Below are positions 24,347 through 32,087 of a DNA stretch of 64,000 nt, in pieces. Origin of the DNA: a bacterium C-53 (lineage in GTDB: Bacteria; Bacillota; Clostridia; Lachnospirales; Lachnospiraceae); the NCBI GenBank assembly GCA_003612525.1, contig RAZD01000001.1:62001-126000 (forward strand), in the 5' to 3' direction. Each line of letters opens with the position of its first letter. The stretch's first letter is position 1. The notes beneath the pieces are model-generated. The model searched no databases. It saw nothing but the letters and a program-made list of their open reading frames with translations, and was not told the DNA's origin. A program made the translations under genes and the position numbers.

Positions 24347-26413
24347 TTATAGTTTTACCATTACCACATTCTTATTTCTGAGCTTAAAAATCACCCTGCT
24401 GACCTGTGACGGAAGCATATATTTCATTTTACTGACTTCAATACTGCTCCCTTCGTATGCATATCCTCTGACAATCACTGCTTTCATATCCTGATCTGTC
24501 AGGTTCATAAGCGTTGATATATTTGCATCAATATCAGCCAGCTCATGGTCTTTGGCCACAATCGCCGCATTCAGTTTCTTAACCAGAAGCTCCGCCTGCT
24601 CCCTTTCCCGGGGCAGGTCCTTGAGGATCTTATGCCATCTCTCCTCGAGTAAGGACAGTTCATTTAAGATCTGTTCCCTCTGATGGGCATACATAGCCTG
24701 TTTCTTATCATACATTGCATTTCGTCCCACTTCCAGACATGTTTTTAAATGAGACCTGTTGCCAAGATTATAGGTATCGATGCCCATTACCGCGCAGACT
24801 CTGCCTCCGAGAAGCATCCCTTTCGTGCCGGATACAATCACTTTTCCCATCGTATTGATATTGCTGTTCATAATGTAATTCGCCCTGACATTACCGCCGG
24901 CCTCAATATTTGCAGCTTCAAAAAAGCTTCCGGACACTTCACCCTTTGCCTCAATAAAACAGTCGTTCTTGGAGCAGCTTCCCTTTTTTATCATGACATT
25001 GCCGCCTGCGATCAGTCGCGCCGCCTGCACATTATGCTCTACGATAATATCTCCTGTCACAGAAATGTAACCGCCCGAATAAACGCTCCCGATCACATGA
25101 ACGGAACCGTCAACTTCCAGTTTTCCGGTCACAGCCGTTACATCCTCACGTACAATAAGCATATTGGATATTATAATCTTCCCATTTTGAAATTCAAATT
25201 TTCCATTCATTTTAGAAAGATAAGTCACCCCATCCGGAGCAATCACAAACCCTTTTCCCTTCAAAGGCTTCTTTTCAATCCCCTTATTGGCATGAAGCAC
25301 TTCACCGAACACATTCTGCCCGTCCGTCCCCTCTTCGGCCGGATGGTAAACAGCAATTTTTTCTCCCTCTTCCACCATCTCAAAAGCTTCTATGTTGACA
25401 TAATCAACGCCTCCGTCCGGAAGCGGTGCAGGAATACGCGGAAGGTCGAGCCTGACAAAAAATTCATACCGGCCATCCTGTCCGTCCTGTGCAGGCGTGC
25501 CCTCAGCAACCAGAATTTTTTCATTCATTCTTCTCTGACTGATCATTTGGGCGATTGCATCCCGCTTGATTCCGATTACAATTCCCCTTGTTTCGAGCGC
25601 GTCATAGATATCTGCCTCCGTAACCATATTTCCGGGAATCCACGTAATAAATGCATACGCCTTATTTCCGTTATCCTCTACAAATATACTGAATTCCTTC
25701 TTAGTCAAAGCTTTAATATCAATACCGGATTTATCATCCTCCACATGCTTCTCTGTCTTTTCCTGTAAAAGCCTCTGGCGCTTTTCCTTCATATCCGTGG
25801 CGGACAAAATCAGTTTGGCATATGGAGTTACATCAAGCCCTGCTTCCAGGCCAAGACGAATTTCCTTCATCTGCCAGTGGCTGAACAGACAGTTCGAATA
25901 AAAAGACACTTTCAATTTCTTCTCAAGACCGAGACGGATTTCCCTCATCTGCATCCAGTTATACTGCGCGTCCGCATAGGAGGACACGTCCAACCCCTCA
26001 TAAAGACCGATTCGGATCTCATAAATCTGCTGCACATACATATCATCGGTGAGCCATGTATCAATCGGAACGCCATCCTCCAGGGCAAGCCTGATCTGCT
26101 CCAGTTCATCATCCACAAATCCCCGGTCCAAATAAGCGGTAAGATCCTTTGTCGAATAAAACGAAAGCCTGATTTGCTTCATGGTTTCATAGCTGTACGA
26201 AGGGTCTGCATATTTAGAGACATCCACCTTGTCCTTGATCCCCATCCGTATCTGTTCCATCTGAAGCCAGTTAAACTCCGGGTTGGAATAAAGTGAGACA
26301 TCCAACCCTTCCTCTTTTCCCAGAAGGATCTCCTGATGCTGCTCTTTCATATATTCAGCATTTTCCATCATGGCAAATTCAGAATTTTGAAGAGATGTTC
26401 GATTTACATTCAT
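24347..26413 (-). CDS. FapA/DUF342-domain protein with seven N-terminal 26-residue repeats
   Basis: A 688-aa cytoplasmic protein. The first ~210 residues hold seven tandem copies of about 26 residues with the theme GLDVSxYA, W-x-QM, EIRLGLE. Residues ~235-560 form the DUF342/FapA domain: VDYVNIEAF, then EGTDGQNVFGE and a polymer-like beta-helix rich in Val and Gly (VDGSVHVIGSVYSGGYI, GNVMIKKGS). A coiled coil (~580-640) precedes the conserved end. FapA proteins are tied to cell polarity and flagellar placement in some bacteria and are of unknown role in non-motile Firmicutes. The ATG at 26413 is favoured over 26434 for a better upstream AAAGG. First cargo gene at the right end of the element. 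Confidence 0.85.
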   Translation of the reverse strand: MNVNRTSLQNSEFAMMENAEYMKEQHQEILLGKEEGLDVSLYSNPEFNWLQMEQIRMGIKDKVDVSKYADPSYSYETMKQIRLSFYSTKDLTAYLDRGFVDDELEQIRLALEDGVPIDTWLTDDMYVQQIYEIRIGLYEGLDVSSYADAQYNWMQMREIRLGLEKKLKVSFYSNCLFSHWQMKEIRLGLEAGLDVTPYAKLILSATDMKEKRQRLLQEKTEKHVEDDKSGIDIKALTKKEFSIFVEDNGNKAYAFITWIPGNMVTEADIYDALETRGIVIGIKRDAIAQMISQRRMNEKILVAEGTPAQDGQDGRYEFFVRLDLPRIPAPLPDGGVDYVNIEAFEMVEEGEKIAVYHPAEEGTDGQNVFGEVLHANKGIEKKPLKGKGFVIAPDGVTYLSKMNGKFEFQNGKIIISNMLIVREDVTAVTGKLEVDGSVHVIGSVYSGGYISVTGDIIVEHNVQAARLIAGGNVMIKKGSCSKNDCFIEAKGEVSGSFFEAANIEAGGNVRANYIMNSNINTMGKVIVSGTKGMLLGGRVCAVMGIDTYNLGNRSHLKTCLEVGRNAMYDKKQAMYAHQREQILNELSLLEERWHKILKDLPREREQAELLVKKLNAAIVAKDHELADIDANISTLMNLTDQDMKAVIVRGYAYEGSSIEVSKMKYMLPSQVSRVIFKLRNKNVVMVKL

Positions 26414-26483
26414 GACCAGATTCCAACCTTTCATCTTATGATATAATCTTCAATATTATACAATAAATAATATACAAAATCTA

Positions 26484-26882
26484 TTATTTCTTTATTAATA
26501 ATTTATGTTTTTTCACCGTATCTGATTCAACTGACAATAAAATAACACACTCCCCCGTATCGACGAAACCGATCATAATGCCCCGGCCGGTAAGCTGAAG
26601 CGTAGACTGCTGTACGCTCAATATGCCACTCGCCTCAAGCGCATCACAGGACAAAAGACCGTATAGTTTCGGAATCATTCCGTAATTATAATCCCCGATC
26701 GCAAGCTGCGGCACTTTCGCACGATTCACATAGCTGATATGTCCGCGGTACGGAAGCCATATATTACAGACATCCGCCCCTGTCAATTGCTCCAAAAAAC
26801 GATCTTCCACATTAAAGTCAATAATTAAATCATAATAATCATCCGATATAATTTTTTCCCTGCACAATGAATCATCCGCCAC
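26484..26882 (-). CDS. Csp-like subtilisin-family protease, N-terminal part of an interrupted gene
   Basis: Encodes 132 residues; codons 1-109 and the first two bases of codon 110 are protease, and the last 22 codons (ECVILLSVES onward) are read from the element. The protease part has an N-terminal prodomain-like region (IISDDYYDLI, then PKLYGL and LEASGI) and ends with the catalytic Asp motif GIMIGFVDTG (D108). The remaining protein, with His, Asn and Ser, lies at 16988-18338. The GTG at 26882 is the only start that fits; GGGGGA lies 8 nt upstream, but inside a terminator stem. The gene follows the ClpX-like gene by 58 nt on the same strand. Confidence 0.88.
   Translation of the reverse strand: MADDSLCREKIISDDYYDLIIDFNVEDRFLEQLTGADVCNIWLPYRGHISYVNRAKVPQLAIGDYNYGMIPKLYGLLSCDALEASGILSVQQSTLQLTGRGIMIGFVDTGECVILLSVESDTVKKHKLLIKK
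26530..26582. other. Element end / attachment half-site at the 5' fragment junction
   Basis: The junction is the GGG at 26554-26556 within a run of five G (minus strand). Above it is protease sequence; below it is the element, including the arm TGTGTTA (plus-strand TAACACA at 26543-26549). Joined to the left end, this gives TAACACA-AGAGGGGGAG-TGTGTTA, symmetric about the G run. Confidence 0.75.
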
Positions 26883-26883
26883 T

Positions 26884-26936
26884 AAAAAAGTCCCCCGAAA
26901 TAAATGCTTTTAAAAACATTATATTCCGGAGAACTT
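26884..26936 (-). terminator. Long terminator-like hairpin covering the start of the split protease gene
   Basis: On the minus strand AAGTTCTCCGGAATA (26922-26936) pairs over 15 positions, three of them G-U, with TATTTCGGGGGACTT (26888-26902); the loop itself can pair (AATG...CATT). Six U follow directly. The U run ends one base before the GTG at 26882, and the GGGGGA ribosome site is in the 3' arm. It terminates the ClpX-like transcript and would block translation on any read-through RNA. Confidence 0.75.
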
Positions 26937-26940
26937 GTAT

Positions 26941-28506
26941 TTAGTTCATTCTCTCAATGCCGGGCCTGAATTCGGTTTTGCCGCGCAGATCAATCAGGGG
27001 GCCACCCGTTCCCTCAATATATTCTTCCGTGATTGTCACTCTGCCAATGTTGTCATCTTTCGGTATCTCATACATTATATCAAGCATAAATTCTTCTATG
27101 ATTGCCCGAAGCGCTCTCGCACCTGTCTCTTTCTCAAGCGCCTTCTTTGCAATTGCGCTTAAAGCCCCGTCTGTGAATTCCAGTTTCACCTCGTCAAGCG
27201 CAAGTAATTTCTCGTACTGTCTTAAAATCGCATTTCTCGGTTCTCTTAGAATTTTCACCATCATTTCCTCATTCAGACCGCGCAGCGTAAAAATAATGGG
27301 AAGTCGGCCCACAAATTCAGGAATCATGCCAAACTTTTTGATATCATCAACCGTCACGTATTTTAATATGTCTTTTTCTTTATCATATTTATCCTTTAAA
27401 TCCGCATTAAAACCTATGGATGTCTGTTTATTCAGCCGCTGCTTTATAATATCCTCAATGTCAGGAAAGGCTCCGCCACAGATAAAAAGAATATTTCTTG
27501 TATTCACCGTGGTAAGAGGAACCATCGCATTCTTGCTGTTCGCGCCTACCGGCACTTCTACATCCGCTCCTTCAAGCAGTTTCAGCATTCCCTGCTGGAC
27601 ACTTTCCCCGCTGACATCACGACTGTTATTATTCCTCTTCTTGGCTATCTTGTCAATTTCGTCAATAAATATAATACCGCGCTCCGCTTTCTCCACATCA
27701 TTATCGGCAGCCGCAAGAAGCTTTGATACGACGCTTTCTATATCATCGCCAATGTATCCTGCTTCGGTAAGCGAAGTTGCATCCGTAATCGCAAGCGGCA
27801 CGTCAAGAAGTTTTGCAAGCGTCTTTACCAGATAAGTTTTACCGCATCCGGTCGGCCCAATCATCAGCATGTTTGATTTCTCAATTTCTATGTCATCCAT
27901 CGGATCGGATGCCACACGCTTATAATGATTATACACTGCTACGGATATCACTTTTTTTGCATGATCCTGCCCCACAATATACTCGTCGAGGCTTTCCTTT
28001 ATTTTATGTGGCCGGGGAATATTTTTAATATCAATCACCGGCTCACTGCTCTTCTCTTTTGACTTTTTCTTTATTTTCGGAGCGCCCGGAACCATTCCCT
28101 GAAGATCGGACCAGTTGATAAACTGAATGCTTGGAATTCCAAATCCGCCGCCCGGATTCCTTGTGCGCTTTGTATTTTCCGCCGGTTCCTCCTCGTCAGG
28201 TTCCGTTTCCACCGGTTCCTCCGTCGAAACATTCTGTACTTTTCCGTTACTCTCCTCAACTACAACCGGTTTTTCCTGCGCCATACGGTCTGCCGCCGTA
28301 CCAAATGCAAGCGGACCTACGGAACTCAGCATATCACCGTAATCGTACTGATTAATCGCATCCATTGTTTTATGCATACAGTCTGAACAGACACATATAT
28401 TATTCGGAAGTTTAAACATTCTTCCCGCAACACTCTCCGGTCTTCTGCAGAGATAACAGAACTCTTCATATTCTTTTGTCTTATTATTGTCGTTGTTTTC
28501 TGACAT
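26941..28506 (-). CDS. ClpX-like AAA+ unfoldase with long acidic linker
   Basis: A 521-aa ATPase of the ClpX family. A zinc-binding domain with C17, C20, C40 and C43 is followed by an acidic, low-complexity linker (~60-150) longer than in standard ClpX (~420 aa). The AAA+ core has Walker A GPTGCGKT, Walker B IIFIDEIDKIA, the arginine-finger region VGRLPI and the C-terminal sensor 2 (GARALRAI). SIGFNADL corresponds to the ClpP-docking IGF loop, so it should partner with ClpP. It is probably a second, clostridial ClpX paralogue. The ATG at 28506 was chosen because the zinc domain starts soon after; AAGGAAAGG lies upstream. Confidence 0.88.
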   Translation of the reverse strand: MSENNDNNKTKEYEEFCYLCRRPESVAGRMFKLPNNICVCSDCMHKTMDAINQYDYGDMLSSVGPLAFGTAADRMAQEKPVVVEESNGKVQNVSTEEPVETEPDEEEPAENTKRTRNPGGGFGIPSIQFINWSDLQGMVPGAPKIKKKSKEKSSEPVIDIKNIPRPHKIKESLDEYIVGQDHAKKVISVAVYNHYKRVASDPMDDIEIEKSNMLMIGPTGCGKTYLVKTLAKLLDVPLAITDATSLTEAGYIGDDIESVVSKLLAAADNDVEKAERGIIFIDEIDKIAKKRNNNSRDVSGESVQQGMLKLLEGADVEVPVGANSKNAMVPLTTVNTRNILFICGGAFPDIEDIIKQRLNKQTSIGFNADLKDKYDKEKDILKYVTVDDIKKFGMIPEFVGRLPIIFTLRGLNEEMMVKILREPRNAILRQYEKLLALDEVKLEFTDGALSAIAKKALEKETGARALRAIIEEFMLDIMYEIPKDDNIGRVTITEEYIEGTGGPLIDLRGKTEFRPGIERMN

Positions 28507-28588
28507 AAAATAACCATGCCTTTCCTTAGCCTGCGTTTTCTTCTCACGGATTATAGTATATCCCATATTTCTTTTCGAAACAAGAGAA

Positions 28589-28609
28589 AGGACTCCAAAA
28601 AGGAGTCCT
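28589..28609 (-). terminator. Terminator after htrA
   Basis: AGGACTCC / GGAGTCCT, an 8-bp perfect stem with a 5-nt loop of T, just downstream of the htrA stop and followed by TTTCTC on the minus strand. Confidence 0.75.
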
Positions 28610-28632
28610 ATTTATAAAAAATTTACATTTCT

Positions 28633-30078
28633 CTAGCTGGTCTTACGTCCCAATGTCACTGAAATATTCTTTTCCACATATCCTTCGGCGCTGCCCTGCT
28701 GTATGGTGACATCGACGGTTGTTCCGGCTGCATAATACTGCATCAGATCCTGTAGTTCACTCATCGCCCTCACACTCTGACCATCAAAAGATGTGATAAT
28801 GCATCCTCTCGCAATGCCCGCATTGGCCGCCGCGGAACCTTCCACAACCTGCGCCACATAAATTCCGATCGGCATTCCATACGCATTGGAAACCTCCGCC
28901 GTCACATCAATACCAGAAATCCCAAGATACGAACCGTCTGCCTCCGCAACTTTTTTCTTTGTCTCACGATTCATCAACTCATCAATAATCGGCTGCGCCG
29001 TAGAGATTGGAATTGCATATCCCATTCCTTCCACCTCCGCCGAGGAATATTTCACCGCATTAATGCCGATGACTTCACCATTGATATTCAGAAGCGCACC
29101 GCCTGAATTGCCCGGATTGATTGCTGCATCCGTCTGAATCAGTTCATTTGTCACATTATCAACCGTAACCTCACGGTTCAGGGCGCTGATCACCCCAGAT
29201 GTCACAGACTGTCCATAGCCCAGTGAATTTCCGATTGCGATCGCCGGCTCTCCTACTTTCAGCTGCTCGGAATCTCCCAGAACAGCTACCTTTATCTGGC
29301 CCTTTGTCTCTGCGGAAAGATCGTTTAAATCTACCGCAATCACCGCAAGGTCAACATCCGACTGTGCACCCTTTAGCTGAGCCTCCGCAACGGAGCCGTC
29401 AATAAACTGTACGGAAAGGGAATCAGAATCCGACACAACATGATTATTTGTAGCAATCAAAAGCTCCGAATCATTTTCACCCACAATAATGCCGGAACCG
29501 CTTGATTCATTCTGATATTCTCCTCTCTGGCCCCAGAAGGACTGAATCGTCTGCGTATACATATTTGTAATGGAAACAACTGACGGCATAACATTCTCTG
29601 CCACACCTGAAGCGTCAAGCACTGACGCTTTTGCCATAACAGCATTTTCCACTCCGCCGCTGCCGTATGACAACACGCTGTTCTGGGATGCTGTTGTTGT
29701 CGTCACCGGCTTCTGGGATTCCGTGTTCTGATTCTGGCTCGTGCTGCCAGTGACATCGTTCACTTTATCCGCGATCAGATTCACTCCATAAAATCCTGTT
29801 CCTGCAAAAACTCCGAAAAGCAGACCTAAGGATACACAAACCGCCGCTTTTTTCACAAATCCCCCTTTTTTCTTCGAAGTTTTCTTCGGCTCCTCCGGTA
29901 CATAAGACCGATTTACCTGATAGGATGCGTACCGGTACTGCGGGTTCTCATCTGTCGGTCCATGTCCGTACATGCCAGAGGGACCTGATGTATTATCCGA
30001 CTGATTCGCTGTGGAATCACCTGTGCTTCCGCCCTGATAATGATTTTGATTTTCATAATTGTTATAATCTTCGTACAT
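28633..30078 (-). CDS. HtrA/DegP-like membrane-anchored serine protease
   Basis: A 481-aa quality-control protease. The N-terminal ~75 residues are Asn/Gln/Ser-rich and cytoplasmic, one membrane helix follows (~80-105; AAVCVSLGLLFGVFAGTGF), a Ser/Thr-rich linker, then the trypsin-like domain with the triad in ATNNHVVSD (His), SDVDLAVIAV (Asp) and NPGNSGGALL (Ser), and one PDZ domain (~375-475). It degrades misfolded proteins outside the membrane. The ATG at 30078 has AAAGG at 9 nt; an in-frame GTG at 30087 is an alternative. It is monocistronic, with a repeat-rich leader and its own terminator. Confidence 0.93.
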   Translation of the reverse strand: MYEDYNNYENQNHYQGGSTGDSTANQSDNTSGPSGMYGHGPTDENPQYRYASYQVNRSYVPEEPKKTSKKKGGFVKKAAVCVSLGLLFGVFAGTGFYGVNLIADKVNDVTGSTSQNQNTESQKPVTTTTASQNSVLSYGSGGVENAVMAKASVLDASGVAENVMPSVVSITNMYTQTIQSFWGQRGEYQNESSGSGIIVGENDSELLIATNNHVVSDSDSLSVQFIDGSVAEAQLKGAQSDVDLAVIAVDLNDLSAETKGQIKVAVLGDSEQLKVGEPAIAIGNSLGYGQSVTSGVISALNREVTVDNVTNELIQTDAAINPGNSGGALLNINGEVIGINAVKYSSAEVEGMGYAIPISTAQPIIDELMNRETKKKVAEADGSYLGISGIDVTAEVSNAYGMPIGIYVAQVVEGSAAANAGIARGCIITSFDGQSVRAMSELQDLMQYYAAGTTVDVTIQQGSAEGYVEKNISVTLGRKTS

Positions 30079-30087
30079 AGCTTTCAC

Positions 30088-30232
30088 CCTTTCTCACTAT
30101 TCTTGCCTAAAAAGAATTGCCTAAACCAAAGGTTCTTCTTTCCTTTCGATTTAGGCATAGTTTATCAGGCAATTGTGTCTTATTTGTGACAAATATTTCA
30201 AGCAATTGTGTTTTCTCCTCCGGCGAACAGCT
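30088..30232 (-). promoter_or_regulatory. Leader/promoter region of htrA with nested repeats
   Basis: Contains a GCCTAAA/TTTAGGC hairpin (about 30111-30157), two direct copies of GCAATTGTGT (about 30171 and 30202) and a perfect 13-bp palindrome ATTTGTGACAAAT (30182-30194) between them. No convincing -35/-10 pair is spaced at 17 nt, so the promoter is not assigned. The symmetric block may bind a stress regulator. Confidence 0.4.
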
Positions 30233-32059
30233 TTATTCAACCGTAACCGATTTTGCAAGGTTTCTCGGTTTATCTACATCACACCCCTTACCCACCGCCA
30301 CATAATATCCAAACAGCTGTAATGGAATGATCGCCAGCGAATTCGTAAAATAACGATTCGTCTGAGGAATATAGACGACGTAGTCCGCCGCTTTCTCAAT
30401 CTCCGTATTTCCCTCGTTCGTCACGGCAATCACAAAAGCACCTCTTGATTTTACCTCCACAATATTGCTGATTGTCTTCTGATACAGACTTTCCTGCGTC
30501 AGCACGGAGGCAACAAGCGTGCCTTCTTCAATCAGAGAAATTGTGCCGTGCTTTAATTCACCCGCCGCATACGCTTCGGAATGCACATAGGAAATTTCTT
30601 TCAGCTTAAGAGACCCTTCTAATGATATCGCATAATCGATTCCTCTCCCAATAAAGAAAATGTCCTTTGCCGCAATATAACGGTTCGCGAATTTCTGAAT
30701 CCTCCCCTTGCATCCAAGCAGAAGTTCAATCTGGTCCGGCAGACGGCGCAGATCTTTTATATAAGCTTTTAATTCGTCCGCCGATAGTTCCCCGCGCACC
30801 CAGGCAAACTTAAGAGCCAGAAGATACAGGGCGATCAGCTGAGCACTGTACGCTTTTGTTGTCGCAACCGATATTTCCGGTCCGGCCCATGTATACATCA
30901 CATTGTCCGCTTCTCTTGCAATCGAGCTTCCAACCACATTGACAATGCCAAGTACCTTGCTGCCTCTTTTATGCGCTTCCCGAAGCGCCGCAAGCGTATC
31001 AGCAGTTTCACCCGACTGACTGATTACAATCACCCAGTCATTTTCATCGATAATAGGGTCGCGATAGCGGAATTCGGAGGCAATATCCACCTCAACCGGG
31101 ATTCGCGCCATACCCTCAAATACATATTTTGCTGTAACCCCTGTGTGATAAGCCGAACCACAGGCCACAATAAAAATCTTACCCAGGTTTCTGATCTCTT
31201 CATCCGTCATACCCAGCTCTTCAATTACCACTTCATTATTTCTGATACGGGGATTTAAAGTATCGAATACGGTTTTCGGCTGTTCATAGATTTCCTTTAA
31301 CATAAAGTGCTCATAACCGCCCTTTTCCGCCGCATTCGTGTCCCACTCAATTGTAACAGGTTCTTTTTCAATCTCCTCCTCATCAACCGAATAGAACTTC
31401 AGGCCGTCCCGTCTCAGGCAGACGATCTCCTGATCTTCAATAAAGCAGACCTGCCTCGTATATTTTAAAATTGCCGGTACATCCGACGCGATAAAGCAGC
31501 CTTCCTTGCTCTGTCCTACAATCAATGGGCTCGACTTCCGCACGGCAAAAATCCGATCCGGAAACTCAGAAAACAAAATCCCAAACGCATACGAGCCTTC
31601 CACGCGATGCATGACTTTTATGATGGCCTCCATCGGGTTCCCTTTATAATAGTAATCAAGAAGGTGTGCAATTACCTCCGTATCTGTCTCTGACAAGAAC
31701 TTATACCCTTTCTTAAGCAGCTTGTTTTTCAGAGCGATATAATTCTCGATGATTCCGTTATGTACAACGGAAATCGTTCCCTCCGTATTCATATGCGGAT
31801 GGGAGTTCAGATCGGACGGCTGTCCGTGAGTCGCCCAGCGCGTATGGCCGATTCCCGCAGTTCCCGGGAGCGTTTCCCCACCATGCGTCAGCTCAAAAAG
31901 CACCTTAAGCCTTCCCATCGCCTTTACCATCTCAATCGATGTGCCATTATAGACCGCCATACCAGCGGAATCATATCCGCGGTATTCCAGTTTCTCAAGA
32001 CCATCCAAAATAACAGGCGCTGCCTGACGAGTTCCTATATATCCAACGATTCCGCACAT
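30233..32059 (-). CDS. glmS: Glutamine-fructose-6-phosphate aminotransferase (isomerizing)
   Basis: Makes glucosamine 6-phosphate from fructose 6-phosphate and glutamine, the entry to UDP-GlcNAc for peptidoglycan and surface glycans. At 608 aa it has the Ntn glutaminase domain (Cys2 nucleophile in MCGIVGYIG, RWATHG), two SIS domains (~285-425 and ~455-600; SQSGETADTLAAL) and the terminal KSVTVE. The ATG follows GAGGGAGGAAAACAG. Only 28 nt separate it from the upstream glycosyltransferase, leaving no room for a glmS ribozyme, so it seems to be the last gene of the polysaccharide cluster. Confidence 0.97.
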   Translation of the reverse strand: MCGIVGYIGTRQAAPVILDGLEKLEYRGYDSAGMAVYNGTSIEMVKAMGRLKVLFELTHGGETLPGTAGIGHTRWATHGQPSDLNSHPHMNTEGTISVVHNGIIENYIALKNKLLKKGYKFLSETDTEVIAHLLDYYYKGNPMEAIIKVMHRVEGSYAFGILFSEFPDRIFAVRKSSPLIVGQSKEGCFIASDVPAILKYTRQVCFIEDQEIVCLRRDGLKFYSVDEEEIEKEPVTIEWDTNAAEKGGYEHFMLKEIYEQPKTVFDTLNPRIRNNEVVIEELGMTDEEIRNLGKIFIVACGSAYHTGVTAKYVFEGMARIPVEVDIASEFRYRDPIIDENDWVIVISQSGETADTLAALREAHKRGSKVLGIVNVVGSSIAREADNVMYTWAGPEISVATTKAYSAQLIALYLLALKFAWVRGELSADELKAYIKDLRRLPDQIELLLGCKGRIQKFANRYIAAKDIFFIGRGIDYAISLEGSLKLKEISYVHSEAYAAGELKHGTISLIEEGTLVASVLTQESLYQKTISNIVEVKSRGAFVIAVTNEGNTEIEKAADYVVYIPQTNRYFTNSLAIIPLQLFGYYVAVGKGCDVDKPRNLAKSVTVE

Positions 32060-32087
32060 CTGTTTTCCTCCCTCTCACAAACCGGAC

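Larger units (their letters stand above)
18342..26556. mobile_element. 8,215-bp serine-recombinase element interrupting a Csp-like protease gene
   Basis: The element separates two halves of one protease gene. The junction sequences share GGG (18339-18341 and 26554-26556), so excision by recombination within it removes 8,215 bp and restores GAT ACG GGA ATA GAT (Asp-Thr-Gly-Ile-Asp). It contains three tandem large serine recombinases, an 88-aa protein, an HD-GYP protein and a FapA-like protein, all on the minus strand like the host gene. There are no phage structural, conjugation or transposase genes. It may be a mobile element caught in a gene, or a developmentally excised intervening element like the skin elements in sigK. 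Confidence 0.88.

Noticed and set aside
24749-25768. Long plus-strand frame of 339 codons opposite the FapA-like gene
   Set aside because: It is the antisense shadow of a well-supported coding sequence and has no ribosome site or recognisable domain.
25790-26350. Short repeated DNA blocks considered as a CRISPR-like or minisatellite array
   Set aside because: They are codons of the 26-residue protein repeats in the FapA-like gene; spacing is in multiples of three and copies diverge at DNA level.
18342-26556. Element considered as a prophage or ICE remnant
   Set aside because: No capsid, portal, terminase, lysis, relaxase or type IV secretion genes are present; only recombinases and signalling-type cargo.
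32060-32087. glmS ribozyme expected upstream of glmS
   Set aside because: Only 28 nt separate glmS from the preceding gene; the ~150-nt ribozyme cannot fit and no core motif is seen.
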